From the NCBI GenBank assembly GCA_934045905.1, contig OW203764.1, positions 34,699,629 through 34,763,628 on the forward strand: a DNA stretch of 64,000 bases, in the 5' to 3' direction. The notes under the pieces were generated by a model. It worked only from the letters and a program-made list of their open reading frames with translations, did no database searches and was not told the origin of the DNA. Positions 31,201 through 40,833 of this stretch are shown here, in pieces (the first letter of the stretch is position 1; each line of letters begins with the position of its first letter). The stretch is from Leuctra nigra. Taxonomy: Eukaryota > Arthropoda > Insecta > Plecoptera > Leuctridae. A program made the position numbers and the translations under genes.

Positions 31201-32666
31201 CTGATCATTGGCAGGAGTATTGGACCTTGACCGGATCTTGACTTCAATCATATTCTGCCAAGAAATACGGAGATAAGAACAACCAACACCCATCAGATGG
31301 TTTCTCCCCGAGCTGATGGCTCAATTCATTTGCTTTTCTTGGTGAAAGAAACTGGGATTACTTTCATGCCACTGCATTTTAATTTTAGTTCTAGAATGAA
31401 AGAAATTTACCTATACACAAGGGTTTTACTGCTAATGAGTTATACCGAAAGTACTCTTTTTGTTTGAAAAGGTTTTAGAAAAAATACTAACACAACAGTA
31501 ATGCTTTGGTAAGCTCCGAAAATCAAGCAATTGGTTTGCCTGCATTCTATTCATTTCTTGACGTTATTTTTTGTTTTCTTCGAAACTCTTTCAAATATGT
31601 TTTATGAATGACTGAAATGTTACATTCTTTTAGCCAAAATATTGAACTTTCCCATTTAGTTCATTTTTTTTATAAACAGTAAAATTACAACAAATTTGTT
31701 GGACAATCTTCGATCTAACGGCAGTCATACAGATTTGAAGGTCTCGGAAACCAGTAGGCTTCAGAATCTCCAATGATCAAGGTGCTGATTATCTAATGCA
31801 ATCGCAATGATCTAATTATGTTCAATTATGTAATTACTTCCTCGTGCCCGCGGGCGTTAGCCTCTGCTCTGTCAAGGACAAAGTCTGCAGCGACAGTGGA
31901 CTTTTACTTGGTATTTGATCAATCCTCTGGAACTATTAAACCTTACCTTGCACAATGATTGCAATTTAACACTTATTATGCACATTATCAACCGGTCATT
32001 ATTAAATTCTAGTTAAGCAACTTGAACACATTCTTTACAAGTATTCTTTCAGCAATGGCATTTCAGTTATTCGCGAATTAAAACTGTAAATTTATTTTTA
32101 GTAAAATTATCAGTAATTTCTGAATAATTGTGTGACTTGACCTTGTGTTTTGTGAAAATAGGTCAGGCTAATTGAGTGACTAAGTATTGAATAGAGTTTC
32201 TCAAATTCAGCGAGAGTAAAATTAAAATTCAATTAATTATTTGCACATCGTGTCTTTTAATGTCATCAATTGTGAAACGTCTAAGAATGGTTCCACATTT
32301 GCTGCATATTTCAGCCGTGAAACGACGGTGTTTGTGTATAATTATCTTGTGCTTGCCTCACGTCATGTTAGGATTTGCAGACGCGGGACTCGAACTCAGG
32401 CCTTGACCGAGGCTACACTTCGTAACTGACGGATGGAAGAGGGAATTACTTCATGCGTCTGATTGTTACTTAGATAAATCCACCTCTGCATTTGGCAAAC
32501 ATTTCACTTACAACTTGCCCTAAATACAGACACTCTGCTCGTTAGTTGGGATTTTGTCACTAGTTACATTATCTCGTAGTAAACAATTAAAGAAGAATTT
32601 ATCGTAATTTTAGCAGTTGTTGATTGACTTTCACTTTCGGTGGGCTGTCAAGTTTCGAGCGCGTGT

Positions 32667-32709
<43 letters not shown>

Positions 32710-32818
32710 TGACTGACCGAGGGAAATGATTGCTTCTCATAGTTCTTACCTCGATGCTGTATGATTTCTTGATGGCGAACATCTCGCGGTTCTTCTGTGC
32801 TGCTGCTACTGCCATCAT
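22088..32818 (-). CDS. TH: Tyrosine 3-monooxygenase (tyrosine hydroxylase, insect pale), complete
   Basis: Converts tyrosine to L-DOPA using Fe(II), tetrahydrobiopterin and O2. This is the rate-limiting step for dopamine and, in insects, for cuticle sclerotisation and melanin. Ten coding exons join to 1,728 nt (575 residues). Order: insect N-terminus ([18 protein letters not shown]), PKA-type site RRRS with Ser32, acidic insert (about 61-126), ACT-like regulatory domain (about 150-236), catalytic domain (about 237-518), C-terminal tetramerisation helix. Iron ligands are His404 and His409 in HELLGH and Glu449 in TVEFG; the 5 and 40 residue spacings equal those of rat His331/His336/Glu376. Skipping exons 3 and 4 leaves 509 residues. 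These two sizes mirror the short neural and long epidermal forms known in Drosophila. All introns are GT-AG. The first is about 5.8 kb. Confidence 0.98.
22405..22526. mobile_element. Foldback MITE in TH intron 9
   Basis: CCGGATTCACAAAGGTTTT on the left pairs with AAAACCTTTGTAAATCCAGG on the right, with AT-rich DNA between. It is related in layout to the element at 4,772-4,890. Beside it, TTATGCCGGAG is duplicated at about 22,312 and 22,376. Confidence 0.65.
22696..23052 (-). CDS. TH: TH exon 9 (iron ligands)
   Basis: The 357-nt exon encodes [12 protein letters not shown], then the [15 protein letters not shown] segment with the third iron ligand, and ends in [11 protein letters not shown]. 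The acceptor is AATGTTCTAG and the donor TTCAG|GTAAC. It holds most of the active site. Confidence 0.98.
23053..23688. other. TH intron 8
   Basis: 636-bp GT-AG intron, AT-rich. No repeat or RNA recognised. Confidence 0.7.
23689..23824 (-). CDS. TH: TH exon 8 (pterin site region)
   Basis: Encodes [18 protein letters not shown] through STQYVRH to YHTPE, the region that lines the tetrahydrobiopterin pocket. The acceptor is TTTGTCCTCCAG and the donor GAGCC|GTAAGT. Confidence 0.98.
23825..24318. other. TH intron 7
   Basis: 494-bp GT-AG intron with no recognisable feature beyond AT-rich DNA. Confidence 0.7.
24319..24672 (-). CDS. TH: TH exon 7 (catalytic domain start)
   Basis: The 354-nt exon encodes [20 protein letters not shown] to EEMSAFMK, the first part of the catalytic domain. 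The acceptor follows a pure (CT)n-C6 pyrimidine tract. The donor is AAGA|GTGAGT. Confidence 0.98.
24674..24698 (-). repeat. TH: (CT)n tract at the exon 7 acceptor
   Basis: On the minus strand (CT)9-10 followed by CCCCCCAG forms the whole polypyrimidine tract. Its length is expected to vary between individuals. Confidence 0.8.
24827..24900. mobile_element. Foldback MITE in TH intron 6
   Basis: GGGGCCCTATTTTATAACTT pairs with AAGTTATATAATTGGGTTCC. It contains AATTCCTGATTC, which also occurs in the element at 46,953-47,077. Confidence 0.65.
25006..25189 (-). CDS. TH: TH exon 6 (regulatory domain)
   Basis: Encodes [14 protein letters not shown] through [20 protein letters not shown], the second half of the ACT-like regulatory domain. 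The acceptor is CTCTTGTGCAG and the donor AAAG|GTGAG. Confidence 0.97.
25190..25509. other. TH intron 5
   Basis: 320-bp GT-AG intron, AT-rich, with no feature seen. Confidence 0.7.
25510..25655 (-). CDS. TH: TH exon 5 (regulatory domain)
   Basis: Encodes [20 protein letters not shown] to [10 protein letters not shown], the start of the ACT-like fold. It begins in phase 1, so it can follow exon 2, 3 or 4 without a frameshift. The acceptor is TTTGTTGTGCAG and the donor ATCGAG|GTAAAC. Confidence 0.97.
25656..26098. other. TH intron 4
   Basis: 443-bp GT-AG intron, AT-rich, with no repeat recognised. Confidence 0.7.
26099..26197 (-). CDS. TH: TH exon 4 (acidic cassette B)
   Basis: 99 nt, phase 1 to phase 1. 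Encodes [20 protein letters not shown] then [12 protein letters not shown]; nearly half the residues are acidic. Its size and phase allow in-frame skipping. It corresponds in position to the acidic insert of the long, epidermal type of insect TH. Confidence 0.93.
26413..26511 (-). CDS. TH: TH exon 3 (acidic cassette A)
   Basis: 99 nt, phase 1 to phase 1, the same length as exon 4. Encodes [20 protein letters not shown] then [12 protein letters not shown]. The acceptor is GCATTTGTTACTTTAG and the donor CCAG|GTAAAC. It is more AT-rich than the other exons, as expected for a fast-evolving linker. Confidence 0.92.
26512..26841. other. TH intron 2
   Basis: 330-bp GT-AG intron, AT-rich, no feature seen. 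Confidence 0.7.
26842..26953 (-). CDS. TH: TH exon 2 (phosphorylation site)
   Basis: Encodes [20 protein letters not shown] then [21 protein letters not shown] with Ser32 is the PKA-type site that relieves dopamine feedback in insect TH. The acceptor is TTGTTCTCAG and the donor AATG|GTACGT. Confidence 0.97.
32340..32430 (-). repeat. tRNA-like SINE fragment
   Basis: On the minus strand GAGTTCGAGTCCCGC matches a tRNA B box, preceded by TAGCCTCGGTCAAGGCC. No complete cloverleaf could be formed. Confidence 0.4.
32665..32716. repeat. (ACTG)n microsatellite beside TH exon 1
   Basis: About twelve tetranucleotide units with one substitution, starting some 34 bp inside intron 1. Confidence 0.9.
32750..32818 (-). 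CDS. TH: TH exon 1 (start)
   Basis: 23 codons, ATGATG start at 32,818, ending SYSIE|GTAAGA in phase 0. The N-terminus matches the known insect TH start word for word. An open stretch reaching 32,848 starts at TTG, not ATG, so it was not used. Confidence 0.97.
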
Positions 32819-33097
32819 GTTGTCGGCGTTGCGGGAAGTTTCGATCAAGGGGCTACGGTAACTGTGACTAAGTACTCCAAATGCTGCGAACGCCAGCTTG
32901 TTGGTTTTCTCACTTCACTGGTTAAAAGACTATTTTCAAAAGATGAAAACAATCTAATTCTTCTCCTATTGTGTTGTAACGTAAAGACTTTGCGACCACT
33001 GAATTTCAAAAACTGATGTTAAGTCTAGAATTTCAGTCTGCCGACAAAAAACCGGTGAAGGAGTTACTCGAACGAGCACTGACGCTGCTTTGGGCAT

Positions 33098-33127
33098 GCT
33101 GAACAGGACGACGTCGGCTTTTAAATA
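33098..33127 (-). promoter_or_regulatory. TH: TH core promoter (TATA and initiator)
   Basis: TATTTAAAAG lies at 33,118-33,127 on the minus strand. The initiator-like TTCAGC places its A at 33,100, about 28 nt downstream, the normal TATA-to-start spacing. A second TCAGTG follows near 33,080. Between TATA and start is CGACGTCG. The resulting leader to the ATG is about 280 nt. Confidence 0.6.
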
Positions 33128-33239
33128 CGAAAATCATCCACCCACTTCCCCAACCCCCCCTCCACTGGTGAACCTTCGACGATTATGAAATGTCCACATT
33201 TATAAAAACCCCGCGCGAAGTTCACTTCACCTGTGCAGT

Positions 33240-33350
33240 CTCCTGAACCAGTGCATTTTCCCGCCACCGCGCCGGTCAGCTAGGAGGCACGCGATTGGTC
33301 GGATGGAAGGGGCCCCCCCACCGCGGACCAATCACAGCCTGACCTCAGCG
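33240..33350 (-). promoter_or_regulatory. TH: GC-rich upstream promoter with two CCAAT boxes
   Basis: A GC-rich island about 140-250 nt upstream of the proposed start. It carries two CCAAT motifs in opposite orientation (ATTGG at 33,294-33,298 and CCAAT at 33,328-33,332) on either side of GGGGCCCCCCC. Confidence 0.45.
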
Positions 33351-33886
33351 CACGTAGGCCTGTGTGAATCAACCATAAATGATCTTTTAAATTCATGATA
33401 AAAATTCAACGGGATATCCCAAGGAAGGCAGCTCTGATAATTGACAAGATTTAAGATTCGAAAGAAATGTTTATCTTTAATAATTAGACGCTTATGATTT
33501 TAATGAGAAATCTTGGAGAAATGATCTAGTTGTCTTGTTTTATTTTCAAGGATTGCATGTGGTGACTGAGTGATCCGGTTGCTATGGTAATGGAGCAGTT
33601 GCAATTGCAGTTGCACCCATGCAAGTACTGCACTTCACACTCATTGTGAAAAACTAGACAATAATCGCGTACTCACTTTTCTACGTATTGTCATAGGAAG
33701 TAATGTCTCCAGATAGGTCAGTGAATACATTGCAGGGAATGGAATGCGATATCCTGGAGAGTGTGGCAGATTTACTTTCATTGCACATTGATTGTACTCT
33801 GGTGAATATTGTGAAATATAATGTAAAAAATTATGTTTTGCATTAGGTATACTTATATTTGATTTCAGTTTCCCCTTGGTCATAAG

Positions 33887-34373
33887 TAGTGTTGGACAGT
33901 TGGATAAGTTTCTCAAAAAAGGAACTAGTTCCAGTTCTAGTTCCTTTAATTAAGAAGGAATTAGTTCCAGTTCCTCCTTTCAAATAATGGAACGGAAAGT
34001 TACCATGTAAAGAACTAAGTTACTTTTTAGTTATGCCCTCCAAAAAATACCCGGATTATTTTTTTAATTTTTGGGTATCAAAGTGATACCCATAGTGACA
34101 TACCCAAGTGATAGTGAGCGAACGTGATCAAGTAATATATTTTCAGAAATCCATGTAAATTTAGGAAGCCTTAAAAATGGGTAATTATTCGTTATAAATT
34201 CTTCATTTCTTGATACTACTATATTTAGGAACTTTAAAAATAACGTAAAATAAGTTCCAAAGTTCTTTACAAAAAGAACTTCTTAGTTCCTAAGTTCCTA
34301 TAAAAATAAAGGAACTAAGTTCTCCTAAAAGTTCCCCAAAAATGAACTTGTTCCCAGTTTCTCCCCAATACTG
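33887..34373. mobile_element. hAT-like non-autonomous element 3
   Basis: 487 bp with inverted ends TAGTGTTGG and CCAATACTG. A perfect 8-bp duplication GTCATAAG lies at 33,879-33,886 and 34,374-34,381. The subterminal regions repeat GGAACTAGTTCC and AAGTTCC words, the same style as hAT element 1. No transposase. It lies about 0.8 kb upstream of the TH promoter. Confidence 0.85.
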
Positions 34374-34381
34374 GTCATAAG

Positions 34382-36435
34382 TGAACAGAACATGACGATA
34401 GGGAATGATGGACGTTTCTTTCCTAATTTGTGGAAAAACTCGTTATATAAGAATGTAAACTGGAATTTGTCTGCTTTGAACAGGATTTATCCGATTTGTT
34501 TTTCTCTTTGAGAACGTCTGGGAGCTGTTGGGAGCATCAAAGCGAGACAGTTGGTAATTGTTTCATTGAAGCTGATCGTAAAGCCGCTAATTGTTTTTTA
34601 TATTATATTTTCGACGATGCAGCGTAACAAAATACCTCATCATTTAACTACATTTTCTGAAACACACAAAGAAAATCGTGAAGATCTGAGTCAAGGTGAA
34701 CAGAAAACGATTTTAAATAAAGAATATTTAAAAAAATAAGAACCGCTGATCTGTGAAGGTGACGATTATTTTCAATTCGATTTCGACAAGCATTGTTGTC
34801 TTTTTTTAAAAATAATATGACTCATTTCAAGGCACAAGTTTTTAGAATTGTGATTGACACTTTTGTTTTAAATCCTTGGAACAAAACCGACTCTTTGTTA
34901 CTGCAGTCCTTCAGGAAGACAAAATAAACAAATGAACACATTTTCCACTGTTCGGATTGCACTTCATGAATTCGGAGAAAACTATGAAACGGAGCATTGT
35001 GCTGTGAATAATAAAATCGAATAGTGCATTGAAGAAGAGTGCATGTTTACATTCTATTAATTGAATAATACACATGAACAAGTTACTTACTCTGCATACC
35101 ACAATAATATGCCATGTTTTAAATAAAGAACAGTCAGAAAATCAAAATTGTCATTTTAAAATAATTTGAATTTTGTGCTAGAATGAAAATCATTGTAACA
35201 AAACTACATATTATTTGAAAACGTACAAATCAAGATAAAAATAGAAACTTTTGGAACTGACATAATATTGTGATTCAAATGAATCCGTATTGTCTAAACA
35301 TTTATAAAATAACTTCTTCACATTTTGGCACATATCTTTATTAGTGTTATTACGTGCGTTGAACTCGAGGAGTATAACCTCCGGTTGAACTCGATCAAGT
35401 ATAAAATCATGTAGTTTATGTAGCATTATTGTCTGAAAAAATGTGAAATCTTGGATAATTCTACGGGTGGTTGACGGAAAAAACGGAAAAGAACCAAAGA
35501 AAATTTCCTTATTTCCTTATTTTGATTTTATTTAATTGACTCTATGATGTTTGTATCTAATAACAATATCGGTATCGTTTCTTTTCACAACAACTTGACA
35601 GGAACAAATAGGAATTTTAGTGCTTAAATACGTATGAAACAAAATATAAATCATTTTAATATTAGCAAAAATATAAATATACATCCATTAACCATCCAAC
35701 GATGTTTAATATAGAAATAAATTTTAAAAAATAATAAATCAAATGGATAAAATTAGACGAAAAATAAAAAAATATCAACACTGATATTTAATAATATAAA
35801 AATCAAAAAATATTAGTAAATATTATGAATTATTGGTAAAAACATAAAGAGTTCTATATCTGTTTTTCCTGTATTTTCTTTAATTCGATTTTACATTATG
35901 GCATCTTCAAGGATTTCAGTCTATGTAAATTTAAATACGCTGAATAAATATTATGTATAGGTATAACATTCGGGCAAAAATCCCACTCGAAGATCAATAT
36001 GATTCATTGTAATACAAAGCAATTGCAATATTATTTTACGAGTATTTCACCGTGTCAATAATATTCCTCTCTCTGTGTGAAATACCCATAAATGTACTAT
36101 CAATCTTCCGGCCAGGGCCGTGGAAGGAAAAACAACATATTGGCAATCAGCAAAACATTGTTGCCAAAATGAATCGAGAGAAGAGTGCTGAAGGTTTCAA
36201 TGTCATTAGACCCGATCTTCTTATCACATTTGCTCTGACGCCGAAATTTCCCACTGACGATTGTCTTGACCCGTGTCTTCTGGCGTCTCCTCCGTCTGAC
36301 CATGAGCTGACGTCACATTGACTAGTCGAGCGTCTGCGCATGGTCAGTCAAAAGGTTCAAGATCACGAACACTTTGTCACGCTTTGTGATTCTTTGACAC
36401 TTCTTACATGATAGAACAATTAACTATGTGTATCA

Positions 36436-36475
<40 letters not shown>

Positions 36476-37079
36476 GATATTATATAATTTCATGGTAAGC
36501 AACTTACAAGTTGGCTCAGACAGTAGTTGTACCAGGTTGTAAAATAACATCTGGGGCCCAATTCTGTGGCATCCTTCCTGACTGCGGTTTTTTCGTGGTG
36601 TCCCTCAGTAGATAAGGAGCTACACAATAGGAGCAACATTACATCCCTCTTTTCAGCATCATCATAATCGTCTCCCAAGCATCTTAATATTCCTTCATCC
36701 GTTGCCAGTGATGATAAAAAGAAACTCACTTTGAGAGGTTCATGGTGTATACAGTATATTTACGGACTGTTAACAATTAATTATCATTTTTAATCCTTCA
36801 GTTTTCAATTATCCTTCAGAACATTGCTCTTTACTGACAGACGACTGGATATGCCATAAATCGGTTGCCAACATTTTGAGGATGAAGATGATAAAGAAGT
36901 AAAGATAACCACGAGAAACCCTCTGCCAGGAACGGCTAGAAATCCTGACTTGAGCACTGCTTAGGTTCAGTCACTTGCAAAATTATCATTTCATTCTGTG
37001 AAAGTATTAAAAAAAAACACAAGTCGTTGGACTTTTCCAAACCTTAATGTTTTCATTACAGTAATATTTCGTTTTTTTA
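34382..37079. other. Intergenic AT-rich DNA upstream of TH
   Basis: No gene recognised. A GC- and CpG-rich patch at about 36,100-36,345 holds a canonical CRE TGACGTCA (36,309) and TGCGCATG. An (ATT)n microsatellite lies at about 36,439-36,475. The minus-strand ORF at 36,490-36,729 starts at GTG and has no family I recognise. Confidence 0.45.
36439..36475. repeat. (ATT)n microsatellite
   Basis: About twelve perfect trinucleotide units. Confidence 0.9.
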
Positions 37080-37573
37080 ACGAGCGTAGCGAGCATCACC
37101 ACGGTACTCTTATGGCACTTTCTCTGTGTGTTTTTTTTTGTGGCCGCTGCCCAGGTCAAACCGCACAACCAATCGATCTGAAATTTTGCACATATAGTAA
37201 CGTAACCTATGCGGTCCCTGGGATCGTTTTTGAACGGGATCCTGTGATTGGTTCAAGTTTAAAAAAAATTATCTGTCGATTGGTTGGTCCAAATCAATTT
37301 GAAATTTTGAAAAGTCATAACGACCAACATTGTCCCCAATCTTACAAAGTTTCAGCCAAATTCTCTCATTGGTTAAAATTTAATCATATTACCTGTGTTT
37401 TTTTAAATTTAAACTAGAACCGTTTGACCGATCAACTTAAAACTTTGCATGGTCATTGGGACCAACATTATCTGTATTTTTGATAATTTTCAAACTTATC
37501 TGTGTTTAAATCCAATGTTATTGACATTCATATTTGACATTTATATGGCGTGTTGGCTGTCAAATTCACGGCA
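37080..37573 (+). mobile_element. Helentron-like element, 5' part
   Basis: Starts AACGAGCGTAGCGAGCATC and continues with the family's CACGGTACTCTTATGGCAC and GCCCAGGTCAAACCGCACAA words. It stops in GTTGGCTGTCAAATTCACGG, where the YCF element begins. The 3' hairpin end is missing. Confidence 0.65.
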
Positions 37574-37574
37574 A

Positions 37575-39066
37575 CTTACTATTACCGAAACCGGAAATGA
37601 CGTCATAAAAATTAAAAATTAAACTTTATTCCCACAAATAAGTGATACGTGATGGAGCCACTTCTGGCAAGATGGCTACTATTAGGTCCACATATTAATT
37701 TGTTTGTTTTTACATTTCGTGTTTCCATAAAGCAGTGATAAAACAAAAAACAAATGAAATTGATATTAAGCTACAAATTCAATTTTTTGGCCATAACAAA
37801 CAACTACATCAATTATTTGTATTTATATTTATGCAAATGCGCCCTTAATAGCCGCCATTTACCTAGTACCACAAAATCCACCAGAGGTCAGATGTGTTCC
37901 TTATTTTCTCGAATAATCACCTCTGACTACAATAAATTACATATTCAGAAGGCTTATAATGATACATAACATTTATATAAATACTTTCTAGGTGGCAGTG
38001 ATTTCAGTCGCCATTTTGTTAACAGGAAGTGATGCCATATCTGGAAAACGGCTGGACCAATTAGAACAAAGCTTTCGCTTTTCTTCATGTAGTTTCATTT
38101 TTATCATTATTTAGTACCAAACGCAACTTTTATTAGTAACCATATCGGATATGGCTTATTTTTTTAAAGGAATTAGTCATAAGTGTCACAAGTGTGAGAA
38201 TAATCTAAAAAAGGAGTGATATCCCCATTTAAAACACTCAGTGTAAAAATACCAGCCAAGTCTCTTCAACTATAAAAAATAATATAAATCTAAAAATTCA
38301 GCCCTGAAAAGTAGTGGTATCAAAAAATGGGCTTAATTAAACTTAATTTAAAAAACCAAAATATACAATTGACCAATGTAGATCTGACCAAACTACGACG
38401 TCATGAAACAAAAGTCAATGTTTGGTCACAACCAAAGAGCTTGTATACACAACAAATTGAACACATGATATTATTAGAATAATGTTGAATTCGTACAGAA
38501 TTTAACAGTTTTAGTATCAACAAATTGCCATTAATAATAGTATTGCTTTAAGCTATCTACTTGAATATTGTTCAGTCTTAATTAACTTCTCATAAGAGAG
38601 GAAGGGCCTTTTTAAGTTGACGAAACTATCCAGTGACAGACGCCATTAAAAAGTAAAACGCTTTGGCAACATACCTGGCAAAATATAATTTGTTTCGTTG
38701 TAGCATCTGTAATAATTGTCCAGCAAATCATCAAACATGATTTATATGATTTAAATATATTGATTGTACTATTTCAAGTGATACATTAAACTAGATTAAA
38801 CACATGTGAGCTTTTTCTTTGATCTTTCTGAATTTCATTTGTTTGAATGAAAAATTGTTTTTTCTAAGAACCCTGGAGTTACCATGGTAATACTTCTGTC
38901 TTTCATAAGGCAACGCCCACCTACATTGGTCAATTGGCGCATCGTTTATTAGGGCATAGATGTATAGATTCTATAGATGTATAGATTTATGTATATTTCA
39001 CTCTCGCCTATACGACTAAACTATCTAGGTATATGCACGATGCACCAAGTTTATTTTGGTTTTTAA
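37575..39066 (+). mobile_element. YCF element copy 4, broken by a nested insertion
   Basis: Begins inside the module array (ACCGGAAATGACGTCAT near 37,592). It continues through the TATCCCCAT border of the foldback at about 38,221 and ends in the right foldback arm near 39,066. A 561-bp element at 38,371-38,931 splits the left arm. The right end abuts a Helentron-like 3' end at 39,069. Confidence 0.7.
38371..38931. mobile_element. AATT-flanked element, copy A (nested)
   Basis: 561 bp with inverted ends GACCAATGTAG and CTACATTGGTC, flanked by AATT on both sides (38,367-38,370 and 38,932-38,935). It sits inside the foldback arm of a YCF element. A second copy with the same ends and the same AATT flanks is at 58,654-59,222. 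No ORF of note. Superfamily not assigned. Confidence 0.82.
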
Positions 39067-39068
39067 AA

Positions 39069-39708
39069 CTAGGAAAACGCTCCGTGTAACGCGTTGATGA
39101 GCGAGCACCGACACGCGCGACATTGCCAATCGAGCACGATCCATTCAATCATAGATAACGAACTACATTGTTACCAATTTTCCTTGCAACTTTCCATAAA
39201 CACTCTGGATCAATTAAATAACAGACTAGGCTCGTATAGGAAGCCGAGCAGACTAACCCTCTATTCTACAGACAAAGTTACGTTTAGCATCCCAAAATCA
39301 CTTTTGCTTGAATTCTAAAAAAACCGTGGGGCAACAATTGAAGGGTAGTATGGTTTAGTTCGGGCATTTTGGAGCCCCAGAATCACTTTTAAATCGTTAA
39401 ATTCTATAAAAAAGAAACGCCCTGCTGGGCTAAAACTGAGGGGCTTCGCCCCCCCCCCCCCCCCCCCCTCCCCATGATAAAAATAGTTCAAACGCGCGTG
39501 AAATGAACCTACATGATCAAGTGAGACTTATTGTCCTTTAAAAAAATGCGGCCCTCCAACAAAAGCAAATTCGTGTTATTGAGTCAAAAAAGTTGAGTAC
39601 CACTGATGTAGAATATGGGAGGGGGAGACCAGATTTGACACAACAAAAGAAATAACAAACAGAGAAAGTGCCACAAGAATCAAGGAAAATCGCTCGCTCC
39701 GCTCGCCA
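39069..39708 (-). mobile_element. Helentron-like element, divergent subfamily
   Basis: CTAG end at 39,069 with the hairpin ACGCGTTGATGAGCGAGC. The other end is CGCTCGCTCCGCTCGCC near 39,691-39,707. The interior differs from the main subfamily and contains a C-run at 39,449-39,468. Confidence 0.65.
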
Positions 39709-40337
39709 TTATTGTAGGTATAAGATAACAATTTATTGGCTTCGACGATTTTATTTTATTTTCTTAATTTTCTTCAAGGAGTAAAATTCCAATACAAAAA
39801 GTAAACCTAAATAAATGGACGAGGCCACAAAGTTTTGTAATTACTTATTATCCTTACTTATCGCTTCACTAACAATCTTTTCCTAGAGGATACACAACAG
39901 AACATGTGAGCAAACAATCAAAAAACCGATAACACTGTTTTTTTTAAATCTAAATTACTTACTCATTACACATTTTAATTGCAGTAACCTTCTAAATACA
40001 ATCTTATCCTCTTTAAAATTTTCAAAAAATAAAAAATAAAAAGCATGGATATCATATTTTGTACTGATAACAATATTTTCATTATATCCATGGGCCTTGA
40101 AAATGTATAATCAACAACTTCTAATGTGTAGGCACAAAAACCGAATTCAGCCAAAAAATATGATAGCAAATACCTAAGTAGAAACAAATAATGTTGAAAT
40201 GAAGAAAACTTCCATGGAGTCAGGATGATAGGAAGGGATGTGCGTTTTGAAAATATCCTACCTTCATTCATTCTCCTAGGAGATCTCTACCCCTCATCAG
40301 TGCGCTGTATCTAATCCGGACCGATTCGGGGTAGTTC
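39709..40337. other. Unassigned AT-rich DNA
   Basis: No gene or clear repeat seen. The minus-strand ORF at 39,975-40,271 is AT-driven and unrecognised. Confidence 0.45.
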
Positions 40338-40410
40338 GACCGGGTAGCTCAGTTGGTAGAGCTCTCGCCCGGCAAGTAGGAGGTCCCGAGTTCGAGCCCC
40401 GGTTCGGTTG
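40338..40410 (+). pseudogene. tRNA-like sequence (possible tRNA-derived SINE head)
   Basis: A 73-nt cloverleaf can be drawn. The acceptor stem is GACCGGG/TTCGGTT (several G-U pairs), the D arm GCTCAGTTGGTAGAGC is perfect, and the T arm CCGAG-TTCGAGC-CCCGG has one mismatch. The anticodon stem has an A-C mismatch and position 33 is C where U is invariant; the anticodon would read GGC. These defects argue against a working tRNA gene. Confidence 0.6.
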
Positions 40411-40833
40411 AAATGAAGTATCGATACAATATTTGGTAATCTTTGCATAATAATAAAGGAGATTTATTTCTTATCATTAGAGCCAGGATTTTCAGGCTGT
40501 CCTACCCATAGTAGGCACTACGAAACCCCAAAATATTATGCGCAAAATGAAATGTCAAAAAGGCACAAACAACATTATCGAACTGAGCGTCACCAGGACA
40601 ATGTCCAGGCTAAACCATTCAACCGATCGATCTGAAATTTTGCACAACGCTAATAATTGTCAAGTGGTATTCTCGTTTCATTAAAGGTTTTGTACAAGAT
40701 CCTGAGATTTTTTGTGATTTTTTGAAAATTATAGATGGATTTTTTAATGTATTTTAGTCAATTTTCAAACTGATCTGTTGTTAAATCCTGAAGTTATTTT
40801 CATTTTACGGTCATTTTAATTTATTGTGTTTAC

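Larger units (their letters stand above)
26954..32749. other. TH intron 1 (about 5.8 kb)
   Basis: GT-AG intron. Mostly AT-rich and unusually poor in the mobile elements that fill the rest of the window. CpG-dense patches at about 27,415-27,480, 28,150-28,330 and 28,800-29,010 are candidates for regulatory DNA. A tRNA-like fragment lies near 32,340-32,430 and an (ACTG)n array near exon 1. No further coding exon recognised. Confidence 0.6.

Noticed and set aside
32819..32848. N-terminal extension of tyrosine hydroxylase by ten residues
   Set aside because: It would have to start at TTG. The double ATG at 32,818 matches the known insect start.
36100..36303. 67-codon minus-strand ORF in the CpG patch
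   Set aside because: Arg-rich start comes from base composition; no recognisable domain and no supporting splice partner.
36490..36729. 79-codon minus-strand ORF
   Set aside because: Starts at GTG. A donor-like GTAAG follows, but no matching exon or family could be found.
40338..40410. Functional tRNA-Ala(GGC) gene
   Set aside because: C at position 33, a mismatch in the anticodon stem and one in the T stem; GGC is also rarely used in eukaryotic tRNA-Ala.
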